Origin: Actinotalea endophytica
GTDB lineage: Bacteria > Actinomycetota > Actinomycetes > Actinomycetales > Cellulomonadaceae
Direction of reading: 5' to 3'
Length of the DNA stretch: 64,000 nucleotides
Assembly: GCF_025717005.1 (NCBI RefSeq)
Contig: NZ_JAOVZU010000007.1
Span: 219,751 to 283,750, forward strand
Shown: piece by piece, positions 53,550-60,713 of the stretch
Position numbering within the stretch: the first letter of the stretch is position 1
Layout of the letters: each line of letters opens with the position of its first letter
Notes under the pieces: model-generated
The model's input: the letters and a program-made list of their open reading frames with translations, nothing else
Told to the model about the DNA's origin: nothing
Database searches by the model: none
Made by a program: the position numbers and the translations under genes

Positions 53550-54560
53550 TCAGGCGTACAGCGCAGGCTTCTCGATCATCTGGACGTCCCTCTCCAGGCC
53601 CTTGGCCTCGTCGAGCGAGGCCAACGCCGCCTCGACGACGCACACCGCGGCGTAGCCGTCCCAGGCGGACGACCCGGTGTGCTCGTCGCGCTCGACGGCG
53701 CGGATCCACTGCTGGACCTCGGCGTTGAACGCGTCGTGGAACCGGTCGATGTGGCTCGCGCAGATCGCGTTCCGGTTGCCGGCGGAGTCCCGGATCACCG
53801 TCTGCTCCTGGTCGCTGAGGCGGATGGTCCCGGTCTCCATCACGAGCTCGCACTCGATCGAGTAGCCCCACGTCAGGTTCACGTTGATCTCGTCGTCGAT
53901 CCGTACTCCGGACTCGGTGTACGCCACGAGCACCAGCGGGTCCTCGAGGTGCGCGAAGCGGTTGCTCGTCGCGCGCGGCCGCTCGACCCGCACCCGGGTG
54001 ATCTCCTCACCGAGCAGGTACCGGCAGATGTCGATCTCGTGCGAGGCGGTGTCGTCGACCATGTTCCGGGTCGTGTAGTTCTCCGGCACGGTGGGGTTGC
54101 GGTGGCGGCAGTGGACGAGGGTCGCGTAGCCGTGCTCGCCCGCGACCAGGGCCTCGCGCATCTGGCGGTAGCCCTTGTCGAACCGGCGCATGTAGCCCAC
54201 GGTGACCAGCTTCTTGCCCGCCTCCTGCTCGGCCTCCAGGATCGCCTGAGCGTCCTCCTTGGTCGTCGCCAGCGGCTTCTCGCACAGGACGTACTTGCCG
54301 GCCCGGACGGCGGCGATCACGTCGGGGGCGTGCACCTTGCCGAAGGTGGCGATCAGCACCGCGTCGACGTCCGGGTCGGCGATCAGCTCGTCCCCGGTCC
54401 GGTACACCGTCGCGCCGAGCGGCTCGGCCGCGGCCCGTGCGCTGTCCAGGTTGGCGTCGGCGACTGCGACGACCTTGCCGCCGGCCAGCTCGTTCTCGAT
54501 CCGGTCCACGTGCGCCCGGCCCATGCCTCCGGCCCCGATGAGGCCGATCCTGATGGTCAT
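53550..54560 (-). CDS. Gfo/Idh/MocA family oxidoreductase (inositol dehydrogenase-like)
   Basis: 336 residues. Rossmann motif IGLIGAGGMGRAHVDRI is at the start, CEKPLATTKEDAQ is the family EKP motif near residue 95, and GYMRRFDKGYRQM and SHEIDICRYLLGEE carry the catalytic Lys/Asp/His region. The pattern resembles myo-inositol 2-dehydrogenase (IolG) but the substrate is uncertain. It lies 28 bp downstream of the sugar isomerase, in one operon with it and the GntR gene. Confidence 0.9.
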   Translation of the reverse strand: MTIRIGLIGAGGMGRAHVDRIENELAGGKVVAVADANLDSARAAAEPLGATVYRTGDELIADPDVDAVLIATFGKVHAPDVIAAVRAGKYVLCEKPLATTKEDAQAILEAEQEAGKKLVTVGYMRRFDKGYRQMREALVAGEHGYATLVHCRHRNPTVPENYTTRNMVDDTASHEIDICRYLLGEEITRVRVERPRATSNRFAHLEDPLVLVAYTESGVRIDDEINVNLTWGYSIECELVMETGTIRLSDQEQTVIRDSAGNRNAICASHIDRFHDAFNAEVQQWIRAVERDEHTGSSAWDGYAAVCVVEAALASLDEAKGLERDVQMIEKPALYA

Positions 54561-54588
54561 TCGTCTGCTCCTGTTCGGTCTCGTGAGG

Positions 54589-55587
54589 TCACAGGGCGGC
54601 GTAGGCGCTCGTGAGGACGCCTGCGGCGACCTCGAGGCCTTCGATCCGGCCGAGCTCGGTGTCCTCGTGCTCGATGTTCACCGCCATGTCGGGGTCGACC
54701 TCGGCCAGCGCGCGCATCCACTCGGTCCAGAACTCCGTCGGGTGGCCCTTGCCGAGCGCGACGAAGTCCCACGCGGAGTCCTTGGGCCACTCGTTCGCCC
54801 ACTCGTCACCACCCAGGTTCGTGCGCGGCTCGTCCGGGGAAAGCCGGCGGAACCCGTTGTCGAGCACCCCGTACAGGCGAGCGTTCTCCGGGTTGATCCG
54901 CACGTCCTTGGCCGCCGAGTGGAACACCAGCCCGCCCAGCTCGCGCACCACCGCCACCGGGTCCATCTGCTGCCAGAACAGGTGCGAGGCGTCGAGCTCC
55001 ACCCCCACGTTCGTCGCTCCGGTCATCTCGACCAGCCGGTGCACGTCACGGGTGTTGAACACGATGTTCTGCGGGTGCAGCTCGAGGGCCACCTTCACGT
55101 CGTGGTCACGGGCGATCGCGTCGACCTCCTTCCAGAACGCCGCCGCGATCTGCCACTGGTAGTCCAGCACGTCCAGCGCCGCGGAGTTCCAGGCGTTGAC
55201 GATCCAGTTCGGGTGCGTCGCACCCGCCTCACCGCCGGGCAGGCCGGACATCGTCACGACCCGGTGCTCGCCGAGCGCGGCGGCGGCCTTGATCGACCGG
55301 ACCACGTCCGCGGCGTGCTTCTCGCCGATCACCGGGTTCGGGTGCAACGGGTTGCCGTTGCAGTTCAGACCCGCCAGGTGCACGCCGGTGCCCTCGAACG
55401 TGCCCAAGAAGTCCTCGGCGGCGGTCGCGCTCTCGACGATGTCGTCGATCGTCGGGATGTGCACCGGGGGCAGGAACCCACCTGAGTTCACCTCGATACC
55501 CTCCAGGCCCAGCTCGGCGATCACCCCGATCGCCTCCGCCAACGACCGGTCGTGCAAGATCGCGTTGTAGACGCCCAACCGCACCAT
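54589..55587 (-). CDS. Sugar phosphate isomerase/epimerase (xylose isomerase-like TIM barrel)
   Basis: 332 residues of AP_endonuc_2 type: MVRLGVYNAILHDRSLAEAIGVIAELGLEGIEVNSGGF, then VHLAGLNCNGNPLHPNP, VALELHPQNIVFNTRDVHRLVEMTGATNVGVELDASHLFWQQMDP and VFHSAAKDV, which hold the metal ligands. Paired here with an inositol dehydrogenase-like enzyme, it resembles the IolE/IolI-type steps of polyol breakdown. First gene of the operon; its leader carries the TGGAGCGCTCCA tandem operator and a conserved hairpin. Confidence 0.88.
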   Translation of the reverse strand: MVRLGVYNAILHDRSLAEAIGVIAELGLEGIEVNSGGFLPPVHIPTIDDIVESATAAEDFLGTFEGTGVHLAGLNCNGNPLHPNPVIGEKHAADVVRSIKAAAALGEHRVVTMSGLPGGEAGATHPNWIVNAWNSAALDVLDYQWQIAAAFWKEVDAIARDHDVKVALELHPQNIVFNTRDVHRLVEMTGATNVGVELDASHLFWQQMDPVAVVRELGGLVFHSAAKDVRINPENARLYGVLDNGFRRLSPDEPRTNLGGDEWANEWPKDSAWDFVALGKGHPTEFWTEWMRALAEVDPDMAVNIEHEDTELGRIEGLEVAAGVLTSAYAAL

Positions 55588-55599
55588 GACTGCTGCCTC

Positions 55600-55655
55600 C
55601 CTCTGTCGCGACCGGCTCCGTTGCGGTCGCGCGACGTCTCTGTCACCGAGAGCCC
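55600..55655 (-). ncRNA. Conserved 5' leader with hairpin (isomerase transcript)
   Basis: On the minus strand this 56-nt segment, just upstream of the AGGGAGG ribosome site, is 46/56 identical to 59419-59474 in front of the sugar porter. It holds an 8-bp stem CGCGACCG/CGGTCGCG (55607-55614 and 55624-55631) around the loop CAACGGAGC. Between the copies one stem A-T pair becomes G-C, a compensating change. It could be a regulatory RNA element or a homologous leader from duplication. Confidence 0.5.
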
Positions 55656-55673
55656 AGCACGAGCTCCTGAGTT

Positions 55674-55706
55674 CTTGTGGAGCGCTCCATTGGAGCGCTC
55701 CACAAG
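55674..55706. promoter_or_regulatory. Tandem LacI-type operator (isomerase operon)
   Basis: A 33-bp perfect palindrome made of CTTGTGGAGCGCTCCA, a single T and its reverse complement. It contains two copies of the 12-bp palindrome TGGAGCGCTCCA, 13 bp apart (55678-55689 and 55691-55702). It directly follows the -10 on the minus strand, so bound repressor would block initiation. Confidence 0.85.
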
Positions 55707-55734
55707 GATAGGCACCTCACGCTCGATGCGTCAA
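55705..55734 (-). promoter_or_regulatory. Promoter of the isomerase-oxidoreductase operon
   Basis: Minus strand: -35 TTGACG (55729-55734), 18-bp spacer, -10 TATCCT (55705-55710), immediately upstream of the tandem operator. The same layout is found upstream of the sugar porter. Confidence 0.7.
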
Positions 55735-55824
55735 CGGCCGTGCGCACAGTCAGACCCGACGGACGACGAGCCAGCTGGGCCAGGGCGGCTCGACCGAGGT
55801 GGCGCACCGGTCGCGTCCGAGCAC

Positions 55825-57171
55825 TCAGCGCGCCGCGTCGCGCCCCACGGCCCGCACCGCGGCGAAGCCCATCACCAGCACCACGACCAGGATGAGCGCG
55901 AACGGAGCCGACCAGCCCGCGACCCGCTGGTGCACCCAGCCGGTCAGCACCGGGCCGGTCGCCGCGACCGAGTAGCCCACGGCCTGCACGAACGCCGACA
56001 GTCTGCGGTTCTCGTCGACATCGCGAGACCGCTCGATGACCACGGCGAACAGAGCGGTGAAGAACGCTCCCTGCGCGAAGCCGCCGACGAGTGCCCAGGC
56101 GGGCCACCCACCCGGAGCGAGCAGCATGCCGATCGGGAGGATCGCCCACCCGGCCGCGATCACGGCGACGGTCTGCAGCTGCGGCCATCCGAGCCGGCCG
56201 ACCAGCAACGGCACGAGGAACGGTCCCACGATGCCGGCGGCCTGGAACACGCTGGCAGCCACCCCGGCGTCGACCGGTGTCATGCCGCGCAGGTCTACGA
56301 GCGCCGACGGCAGCCACGCGGTGACCGCGTAGTAGGACAGGGTGTGCCCGGAGAAGGCGACCACCAGCCACCACGCCAGGGGCCAGCGGGTCACCGGCCG
56401 ATCCGGGCGCGGCAGCGGACCGTTGCCGTCCCGGACGAGCCCCACCGGCTCGGTCAGGCCGGCACGCGCCCGCAACGCCGGCCTGGCACCGCGCACACCA
56501 GGCGGATAGACCGCCACCCAGAGCACCAGCCCGACGGCGCCGAGGACGACGCCGCCGAGCGCGGCGGACCGGCGCCACCCGACCGCCACGGCAACCGGCA
56601 CGGCCAGCGCCGTCGACATCGTGACTGCGACGTTGACGGTCGCGCTGTACATCCCGGTCAGCAGCGCACTGCGATGGCGGAACTGACGCCCGATCAGCAT
56701 GGGGACGGCGAGGTTCCCGATCGCCACGCCTGCGCCGATCACCGCGGTCCCGGCCATGGCGGCACCCACGGAGCCGGCAGACCTCAGCAGCGAACCGCCG
56801 ATGACGGCGAGCAGGGTGTAGATCACCGCGTGGTTGATCCCGATCTTGTGCAGCAGGCGCGACGCGAACGGGGTGAGCAGCCCGAAGCACAGGACCGGGA
56901 TCGCGGTGAGCAGCCCGGCGCCCGGGGCGTCGAGACCGAGATCGGACCGGACCTGCGCGAGGAGCGGAGGGATGACCGTGATCGGCGCACGCAGCACCAG
57001 CGCCACGCCGAGCAGCGCCGCGATCGGGATCGCCGCCCACATCAGGCGGCGGCGTTCCGCCTGACGCGGCTTCGGCGACGAGGCACTCGACGGGGCCCGG
57101 TCGCCACCGCCGGTCTCGCGTGCGTCCTCCGCGGCCGACGGCGCCGTGTCGCGACCCTGGATCCTGGTCAT
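55825..57171 (-). CDS. MFS transporter (CynX/NimT family)
   Basis: 448 residues, twelve helices. AAIPIAALLGVALVLRAPITVIPPLLAQVRSDLGLDAPGAGLLTAIPVLCFGLLTPFA is the characteristic first part of CynX/NimT-type transporters, followed by GAGVAIGNLAVPMLIGRQF. The N-tail is about 50 residues of Ser/Pro/Arg. ATG 57171 lies 9 bases after a TTCG region with GGAGG 13 bases upstream, so the start is somewhat uncertain. The substrate may be a small anion such as cyanate or a nitroimidazole-type compound, but this is not shown. Confidence 0.86.
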   Translation of the reverse strand: MTRIQGRDTAPSAAEDARETGGGDRAPSSASSPKPRQAERRRLMWAAIPIAALLGVALVLRAPITVIPPLLAQVRSDLGLDAPGAGLLTAIPVLCFGLLTPFASRLLHKIGINHAVIYTLLAVIGGSLLRSAGSVGAAMAGTAVIGAGVAIGNLAVPMLIGRQFRHRSALLTGMYSATVNVAVTMSTALAVPVAVAVGWRRSAALGGVVLGAVGLVLWVAVYPPGVRGARPALRARAGLTEPVGLVRDGNGPLPRPDRPVTRWPLAWWLVVAFSGHTLSYYAVTAWLPSALVDLRGMTPVDAGVAASVFQAAGIVGPFLVPLLVGRLGWPQLQTVAVIAAGWAILPIGMLLAPGGWPAWALVGGFAQGAFFTALFAVVIERSRDVDENRRLSAFVQAVGYSVAATGPVLTGWVHQRVAGWSAPFALILVVVLVMGFAAVRAVGRDAAR

Positions 57172-57405
57172 GCGTGTCGACGAACCTCCATCATGTCTGC
57201 TTGTCCTTACATAGGATACGTAGTGACAGCGTCGACGTCGCGCCGCAGTGCGCCTATTTGTCAGGACATACGTCGATCCCGCTATCCTGGTGCCGGACTT
57301 CGACGTGGATGTCTCGTCCGGGAACACCCGGATGCCACAGGGCCGTGCGGGACTCCGCCCCTGTGGTTCCTCCCGCATCGCCCGCAGTGCGAGCAGGAGA
57401 CACCC

Positions 57406-57669
57406 ATGTCCATCGATCTCGAGACCGGCCTGACCCCGCGACCGACGGCGGACGCCACCGTGGTGGGCGACCTGACCGACGCGACGTGCAGCCCCGCCGA
57501 CATCGCGGCCGCCCTCACCCCGGCGGCGGTCGTCAGCGCCCTCGCCGTCGTGACGATCGGAGTCGCCGGAGTCGTCGCGGGCAGCGCGCTGGTCCTTGCG
57601 GCGGCGGGTCTCGGCGCGGTCGCGGTGGCCGGCGCACTCGGCTGGGCGGGTCTCGCCCAGCTTCGCTGA
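57406..57669 (+). CDS. Small hydrophobic protein, bacteriocin-precursor-like
   Basis: 87 residues. A polar N-terminal 40 residues (MSIDLETGLTPRPTADATVV, then GDLTDATCSPADIAAALTP, one Cys) are followed by a hydrophobic Ala/Val/Gly-rich stretch of about 47 ([40 protein letters not shown]), ending AQLR. ATG 57406 follows GCAGGAGA. The leader-plus-hydrophobic-core plan resembles peptide bacteriocin precursors or small membrane proteins. No processing gene is nearby. No family recognised. Confidence 0.6.
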   Translation: MSIDLETGLTPRPTADATVVGDLTDATCSPADIAAALTPAAVVSALAVVTIGVAGVVAGSALVLAAAGLGAVAVAGALGWAGLAQLR

Positions 57670-57676
57670 CACGGGA

Positions 57677-57712
57677 GGGATGCCCCGGGCCGTCTGCGAC
57701 CCGGGGCATCCC
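57677..57712. terminator. Bidirectional terminator, 13-bp stem
   Basis: GGGATGCCCCGGG (57677-57689) pairs perfectly with CCCGGGGCATCCC (57700-57712), loop 10 nt. It lies between the small hydrophobic gene (+) and the sugar porter (-) stops, and can end both. Confidence 0.75.
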
Positions 57713-57724
57713 CGCGAGCCGAGC

Positions 57725-59344
57725 TCAGGCGAGAGCGTCACCCGGTCGGGTGAACGAGTCGCGGAACTCCAGCTCGAGCTCCTCGAGGGTGTGGTACTTC
57801 GTCTCCGGCACGACGAACACGTAGAAGAGCAGCGCCAGGACGTTGATCGCGCCGAAGGCCGCGTACGTCCACACCCCGCCCCAGTAGGTGATCATCAACG
57901 GGAACGCGAACGTGACCACGGCGTTCATGACCCACAGCCCCGCCACGGTCGCACCGAGGGACGTCCCGCGGATCTTCGCCGGGAACATCTCGGCGAGCAC
58001 CACCCAGATCACCGTCCCGCTCTGCTTGATGAAGACGAACACCGAGACCAGGATCAGCACGAGCCACGGCGCGAAGGACGGTGCGCCGTCGAGCGTCCCG
58101 TCGGCAGTCATGAACGGTGCGATCCCGAACGCGAACACCGCGGCGAGAGCGAACAGGCTGAGCGACACCCCGGTCGTCTGGTAGATGCCCACACGTCGGC
58201 GGGCGAACCGTGCGATCAGCCAGATGCCGATCGCCGAGCCGATGAAGGACGCGAGCCCGGACACGACGTTGAGACTGATGGCGCTGGCGGACGAGAAGCC
58301 CGCCGCGTGCAGGATCGTCGGCAGGTAGTACATCGCGGTGTTGATGCCGGTGAGCTGGTCGAAGAAGCCGAGGAAGAGGCCGATGAACAGCAGGCGCCTG
58401 GTCCACCGGACCGCGACGATCCGCCGCATCGCCCACTTCTCCTGGTGCTCCGCGCGGTGCAGCGCGACCATCTCGTCGATCTCGGCGGCGACGTCGTCGC
58501 GGTCGTCGTCACGAACCCGCTTCAGCGCGCCGATGGCCTCGGCGAACCGCAGGTTGGTGGCGTACCAGCGGGAGGACTCCGGCATCATCCGCATGCCGAT
58601 CCACAGCGCGATCGCCGGCACGGTGGCGATGACCAGCATCCAGCGCCAGGTCGCTCCGTTGCCGCCTGCGACGGTCAGTCCGTTGACGTAGGAGAGCACG
58701 TCCCAGCTCTCGGTCGCGCCCTGCTGGAACTGGCCGGTCGGGTCGGAGGCGACAACCGCCTCCGGACCGCCCTGCACGTTGGTGATGACCGCGTTGACCG
58801 AGTACGCCAGCAGCTGGCCGCCGACGATCATCAGCTGGTCGATCGCGACGAGCGGTCCTCGGACGCGGGCGGGGGCCGTCTCGGCGAGGTAGTTGGGCAC
58901 CGTGGCGGATGCGCCGCCGACGGCGAACCCGAGGATGAGGCGGAACGGATAGAGCACCCACACCGTCGGGGACAGCACGCACCCGAGCGCCCCCACGAAG
59001 AAGACGACCGCCAGCAGCAGGATGTTGTGTCGGCGGCCGTACCGGTCGGAGAGCCAGCCACCGTAGAGGGCACCGATCGCCGCGCCGATCGCGAGGAGCG
59101 CACCGACGAGCCCGACCTCGACCTCGTTCAGGCCGAGGCCACCGGCCCCGCCGGGGAGCTGCATGTAGGGCAGCGCGCCGGCGATGACGCCGGTGTCGTA
59201 GCCGAACAGCAGCGAGCCGAGCGTGGCCACCACCGCGAGGAAGCCCAGCGAGCGCTTCTTGCCGGACGGCGGCGTCGTGGCGACGAGGTCGTCCACCTCC
59301 GCGCGGCTCGGCAGGGTGAGCCCGGACATGTCAGCGCTGGTCAC
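57725..59344 (-). CDS. MFS sugar porter (IolT/XylE-like)
   Basis: 539 residues, twelve helices. Sugar porter signatures are present: GYDTGVIAGALPYM, GGWLSDRYGRRHNILLL, PNYLAETAPARVRG, PESSRW, FFDQLTGINTAMYYLPTIL and VPETKYHTLEELE. The centre carries a long extracytoplasmic loop (QGGPEAVVASDPTGQFQQGATESW). GTG 59344 has GCGGAGG; ATG 59404 in the same frame is an alternative (559 residues). It probably imports a sugar or polyol (for example inositol or a pentose). Regulated with the isomerase operon. Confidence 0.92.
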   Translation of the reverse strand: MTSADMSGLTLPSRAEVDDLVATTPPSGKKRSLGFLAVVATLGSLLFGYDTGVIAGALPYMQLPGGAGGLGLNEVEVGLVGALLAIGAAIGALYGGWLSDRYGRRHNILLLAVVFFVGALGCVLSPTVWVLYPFRLILGFAVGGASATVPNYLAETAPARVRGPLVAIDQLMIVGGQLLAYSVNAVITNVQGGPEAVVASDPTGQFQQGATESWDVLSYVNGLTVAGGNGATWRWMLVIATVPAIALWIGMRMMPESSRWYATNLRFAEAIGALKRVRDDDRDDVAAEIDEMVALHRAEHQEKWAMRRIVAVRWTRRLLFIGLFLGFFDQLTGINTAMYYLPTILHAAGFSSASAISLNVVSGLASFIGSAIGIWLIARFARRRVGIYQTTGVSLSLFALAAVFAFGIAPFMTADGTLDGAPSFAPWLVLILVSVFVFIKQSGTVIWVVLAEMFPAKIRGTSLGATVAGLWVMNAVVTFAFPLMITYWGGVWTYAAFGAINVLALLFYVFVVPETKYHTLEELELEFRDSFTRPGDALA

Positions 59345-59418
59345 GGCACCTCCGCGTACCCGTTCGCCACGATCACGCGGGACCGTGTCTCCCACCTTCA
59401 CCATCGTCCGCTACCTCT

Positions 59419-59474
59419 CCGCAGTCGCGGCCGGCTTCGTTGCGGCCGCTCGACGTCGCTGTCGCCGGGAGTCC
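59419..59474 (-). ncRNA. Conserved 5' leader with hairpin (sugar porter transcript)
   Basis: The second copy of the 56-nt leader (46/56 matches). Its stem GCGGCCG/CGGCCGC (59427-59433 and 59443-59449) has the loop CAACGAAGC, one base different from the other copy. The stem covaries relative to 55600-55655. Confidence 0.5.
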
Positions 59475-59494
59475 GATTGAGACTCTCCCGAGAG

Positions 59495-59520
59495 TGGAGC
59501 GCTCCAAGTGGAGCGCTCCA
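59495..59520. promoter_or_regulatory. Tandem LacI-type operator (sugar porter)
   Basis: Two copies of TGGAGCGCTCCA at 59495-59506 and 59509-59520, 14 bp apart, between the porter promoter and the leader. The core GAGCGCTC is shared with the CebR/CelR-type operators (TGGGAGCGCTCCCA) of actinobacterial LacI proteins. Confidence 0.85.
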
Positions 59521-59522
59521 CT

Positions 59523-59552
59523 ACCATAGGAGCCACGATTCGAGTACGTCAA
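59523..59552 (-). promoter_or_regulatory. Promoter of the sugar porter gene
   Basis: Minus strand: -35 TTGACG (59547-59552), 18-bp spacer, -10 TATGGT (59523-59528), directly followed by the tandem operator, as for the isomerase operon. Confidence 0.7.
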
Positions 59553-59581
59553 CAGTCCGAACCGACTATGTGAGGACAAAC

Positions 59582-60583
59582 GTGGTCTCCGACAGCTCAC
59601 GCCGGCCCACCATCTACGACGTCGCGGAGCACGCAGGCGTGTCCAAGTCGCTCGTCTCCCTGGTGCTGCGCGGCTCCCCCAACGTCAGCGCCAAGCGCCG
59701 CGCCGCCGTCGAGGCCGCGATCGACGAGCTCGGCTACACCCCGAGCACCGCGGCGGCGAGGCTCGCCGGGGCCCGGTCGCAGCGCCTCGAGGTCGTGATC
59801 GACGACTACCGCAACCTCTGGTTCGTCGACCTGCTCGAAGGCATCCGCCAGGTGACCGACGAGCTCGGGTACCACGTCGGCGTCGTCGACATGCACACCG
59901 GCGCCCACTCCGCGCTCAACGACGTGATCGCCTCCGGCGTCGAAGGCGTGGTCGTCGCGGCCGAGCTTCCCGAGGCCCTGGCGGAGCAGGTCTCGGTGCA
60001 GGCCGTGGTCGCCGGCAACCGCGCGAGCCGGCCGCCGGGCGCGGATCTCGTGGCCAACGACGACGATGCCGGCATGACGGCTCTGATGGACCATCTGTTC
60101 GAGCTCGGGCACCGGCGCATCGGGCACATCACCGCGACCGGTGGCTCGGCGGGTCGCCGTCGCGCGGCGTTCGAGGCAGCGATGCGACGCGCCGGGCTCA
60201 CCCCGCTCTCGGTCGGCGTCGACGCCGAGACCGGGGCCGACAAGGGCTTCGTGGGCGCGAACGAGCTGCTCGACGCCCATCCCGAGCTCACGGCGATCGT
60301 GGCCGAGAACGACACCATGGCGCTCGGCGCGTTCATGGCCGCCCGTCAGCGAGGTCTGTCGGTGCCCGGCGACCTCTCCCTCGCGGGGTACGACGACTCC
60401 CCGCTCGCGGGCCCGAAGGTCATGGACCTCACGACTGTCGACGGCCGAGGCACCGAGCTGGGGCGGCAGGCCGGCCTCGCGCTGCTCGACCGGATCGCGA
60501 ACCCCGATCGGCCTGCCGAGACGATCCTGCTCCCGCCCGAGCTCGTGGTCCGGTCGTCGACGGCCCCGCCGCGTCTCGACTGA
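59582..60583 (+). CDS. LacI family transcriptional repressor
   Basis: 333 residues. The N-terminal helix-turn-helix is RRPTIYDVAEHAGVSKSLVSLVLRGSPNVSAKRRAAVEAAIDELGYTPSTAAARLAGARS. The effector domain is periplasmic-binding-like (ITATGGSAGRRRAAFEAAMRRAGL, TAIVAENDTMALGAFMAARQRGLSVPGDLSLAGYDDSPLAGP). GTG 59582 follows GAGGA. It is divergent from the sugar porter; the tandem operators in front of the porter and the isomerase operon are its likely targets. Confidence 0.93.
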   Translation: MVSDSSRRPTIYDVAEHAGVSKSLVSLVLRGSPNVSAKRRAAVEAAIDELGYTPSTAAARLAGARSQRLEVVIDDYRNLWFVDLLEGIRQVTDELGYHVGVVDMHTGAHSALNDVIASGVEGVVVAAELPEALAEQVSVQAVVAGNRASRPPGADLVANDDDAGMTALMDHLFELGHRRIGHITATGGSAGRRRAAFEAAMRRAGLTPLSVGVDAETGADKGFVGANELLDAHPELTAIVAENDTMALGAFMAARQRGLSVPGDLSLAGYDDSPLAGPKVMDLTTVDGRGTELGRQAGLALLDRIANPDRPAETILLPPELVVRSSTAPPRLD

Positions 60584-60600
60584 CGTGTGCCGCCCGGCGT

Positions 60601-60639
60601 GGGGGGGGGGGGGGGGGGGCGGGGCGGGGGGGGGGGGGG
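60601..60639. repeat. Poly-G tract
   Basis: 37 of 39 bases are G: 19 G, C, 4 G, C, 14 G, just after the LacI stop. Such long G runs are not expected in natural DNA of this composition and may be an assembly or base-calling artefact, or an extreme G-quadruplex-forming tract. Confidence 0.8.
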
Positions 60640-60664
60640 CGCGCCCCGCAGCGCGGGGGCGGGC

Positions 60665-60685
60665 GGGCGCCCGTCCCGGGCGCCC
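60665..60685. terminator. Hairpin between LacI and rhamnosidase genes
   Basis: GGGCGCCCG-TCC-CGGGCGCCC: a 9-bp perfect stem with 3-nt loop, 28 bases past the rhamnosidase stop. It can serve both convergent genes. Confidence 0.55.
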
Positions 60686-60713
60686 GGCCACCGACGTCAT
60701 CACGCGGTCACGC

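Noticed and set aside
57199..57272. Shared operator between the CynX-type gene and the small hydrophobic gene (TTGTC...ACATA motifs)
   Set aside because: The two motifs are only partly alike and their inverted arms are 4 bp; too weak to call.
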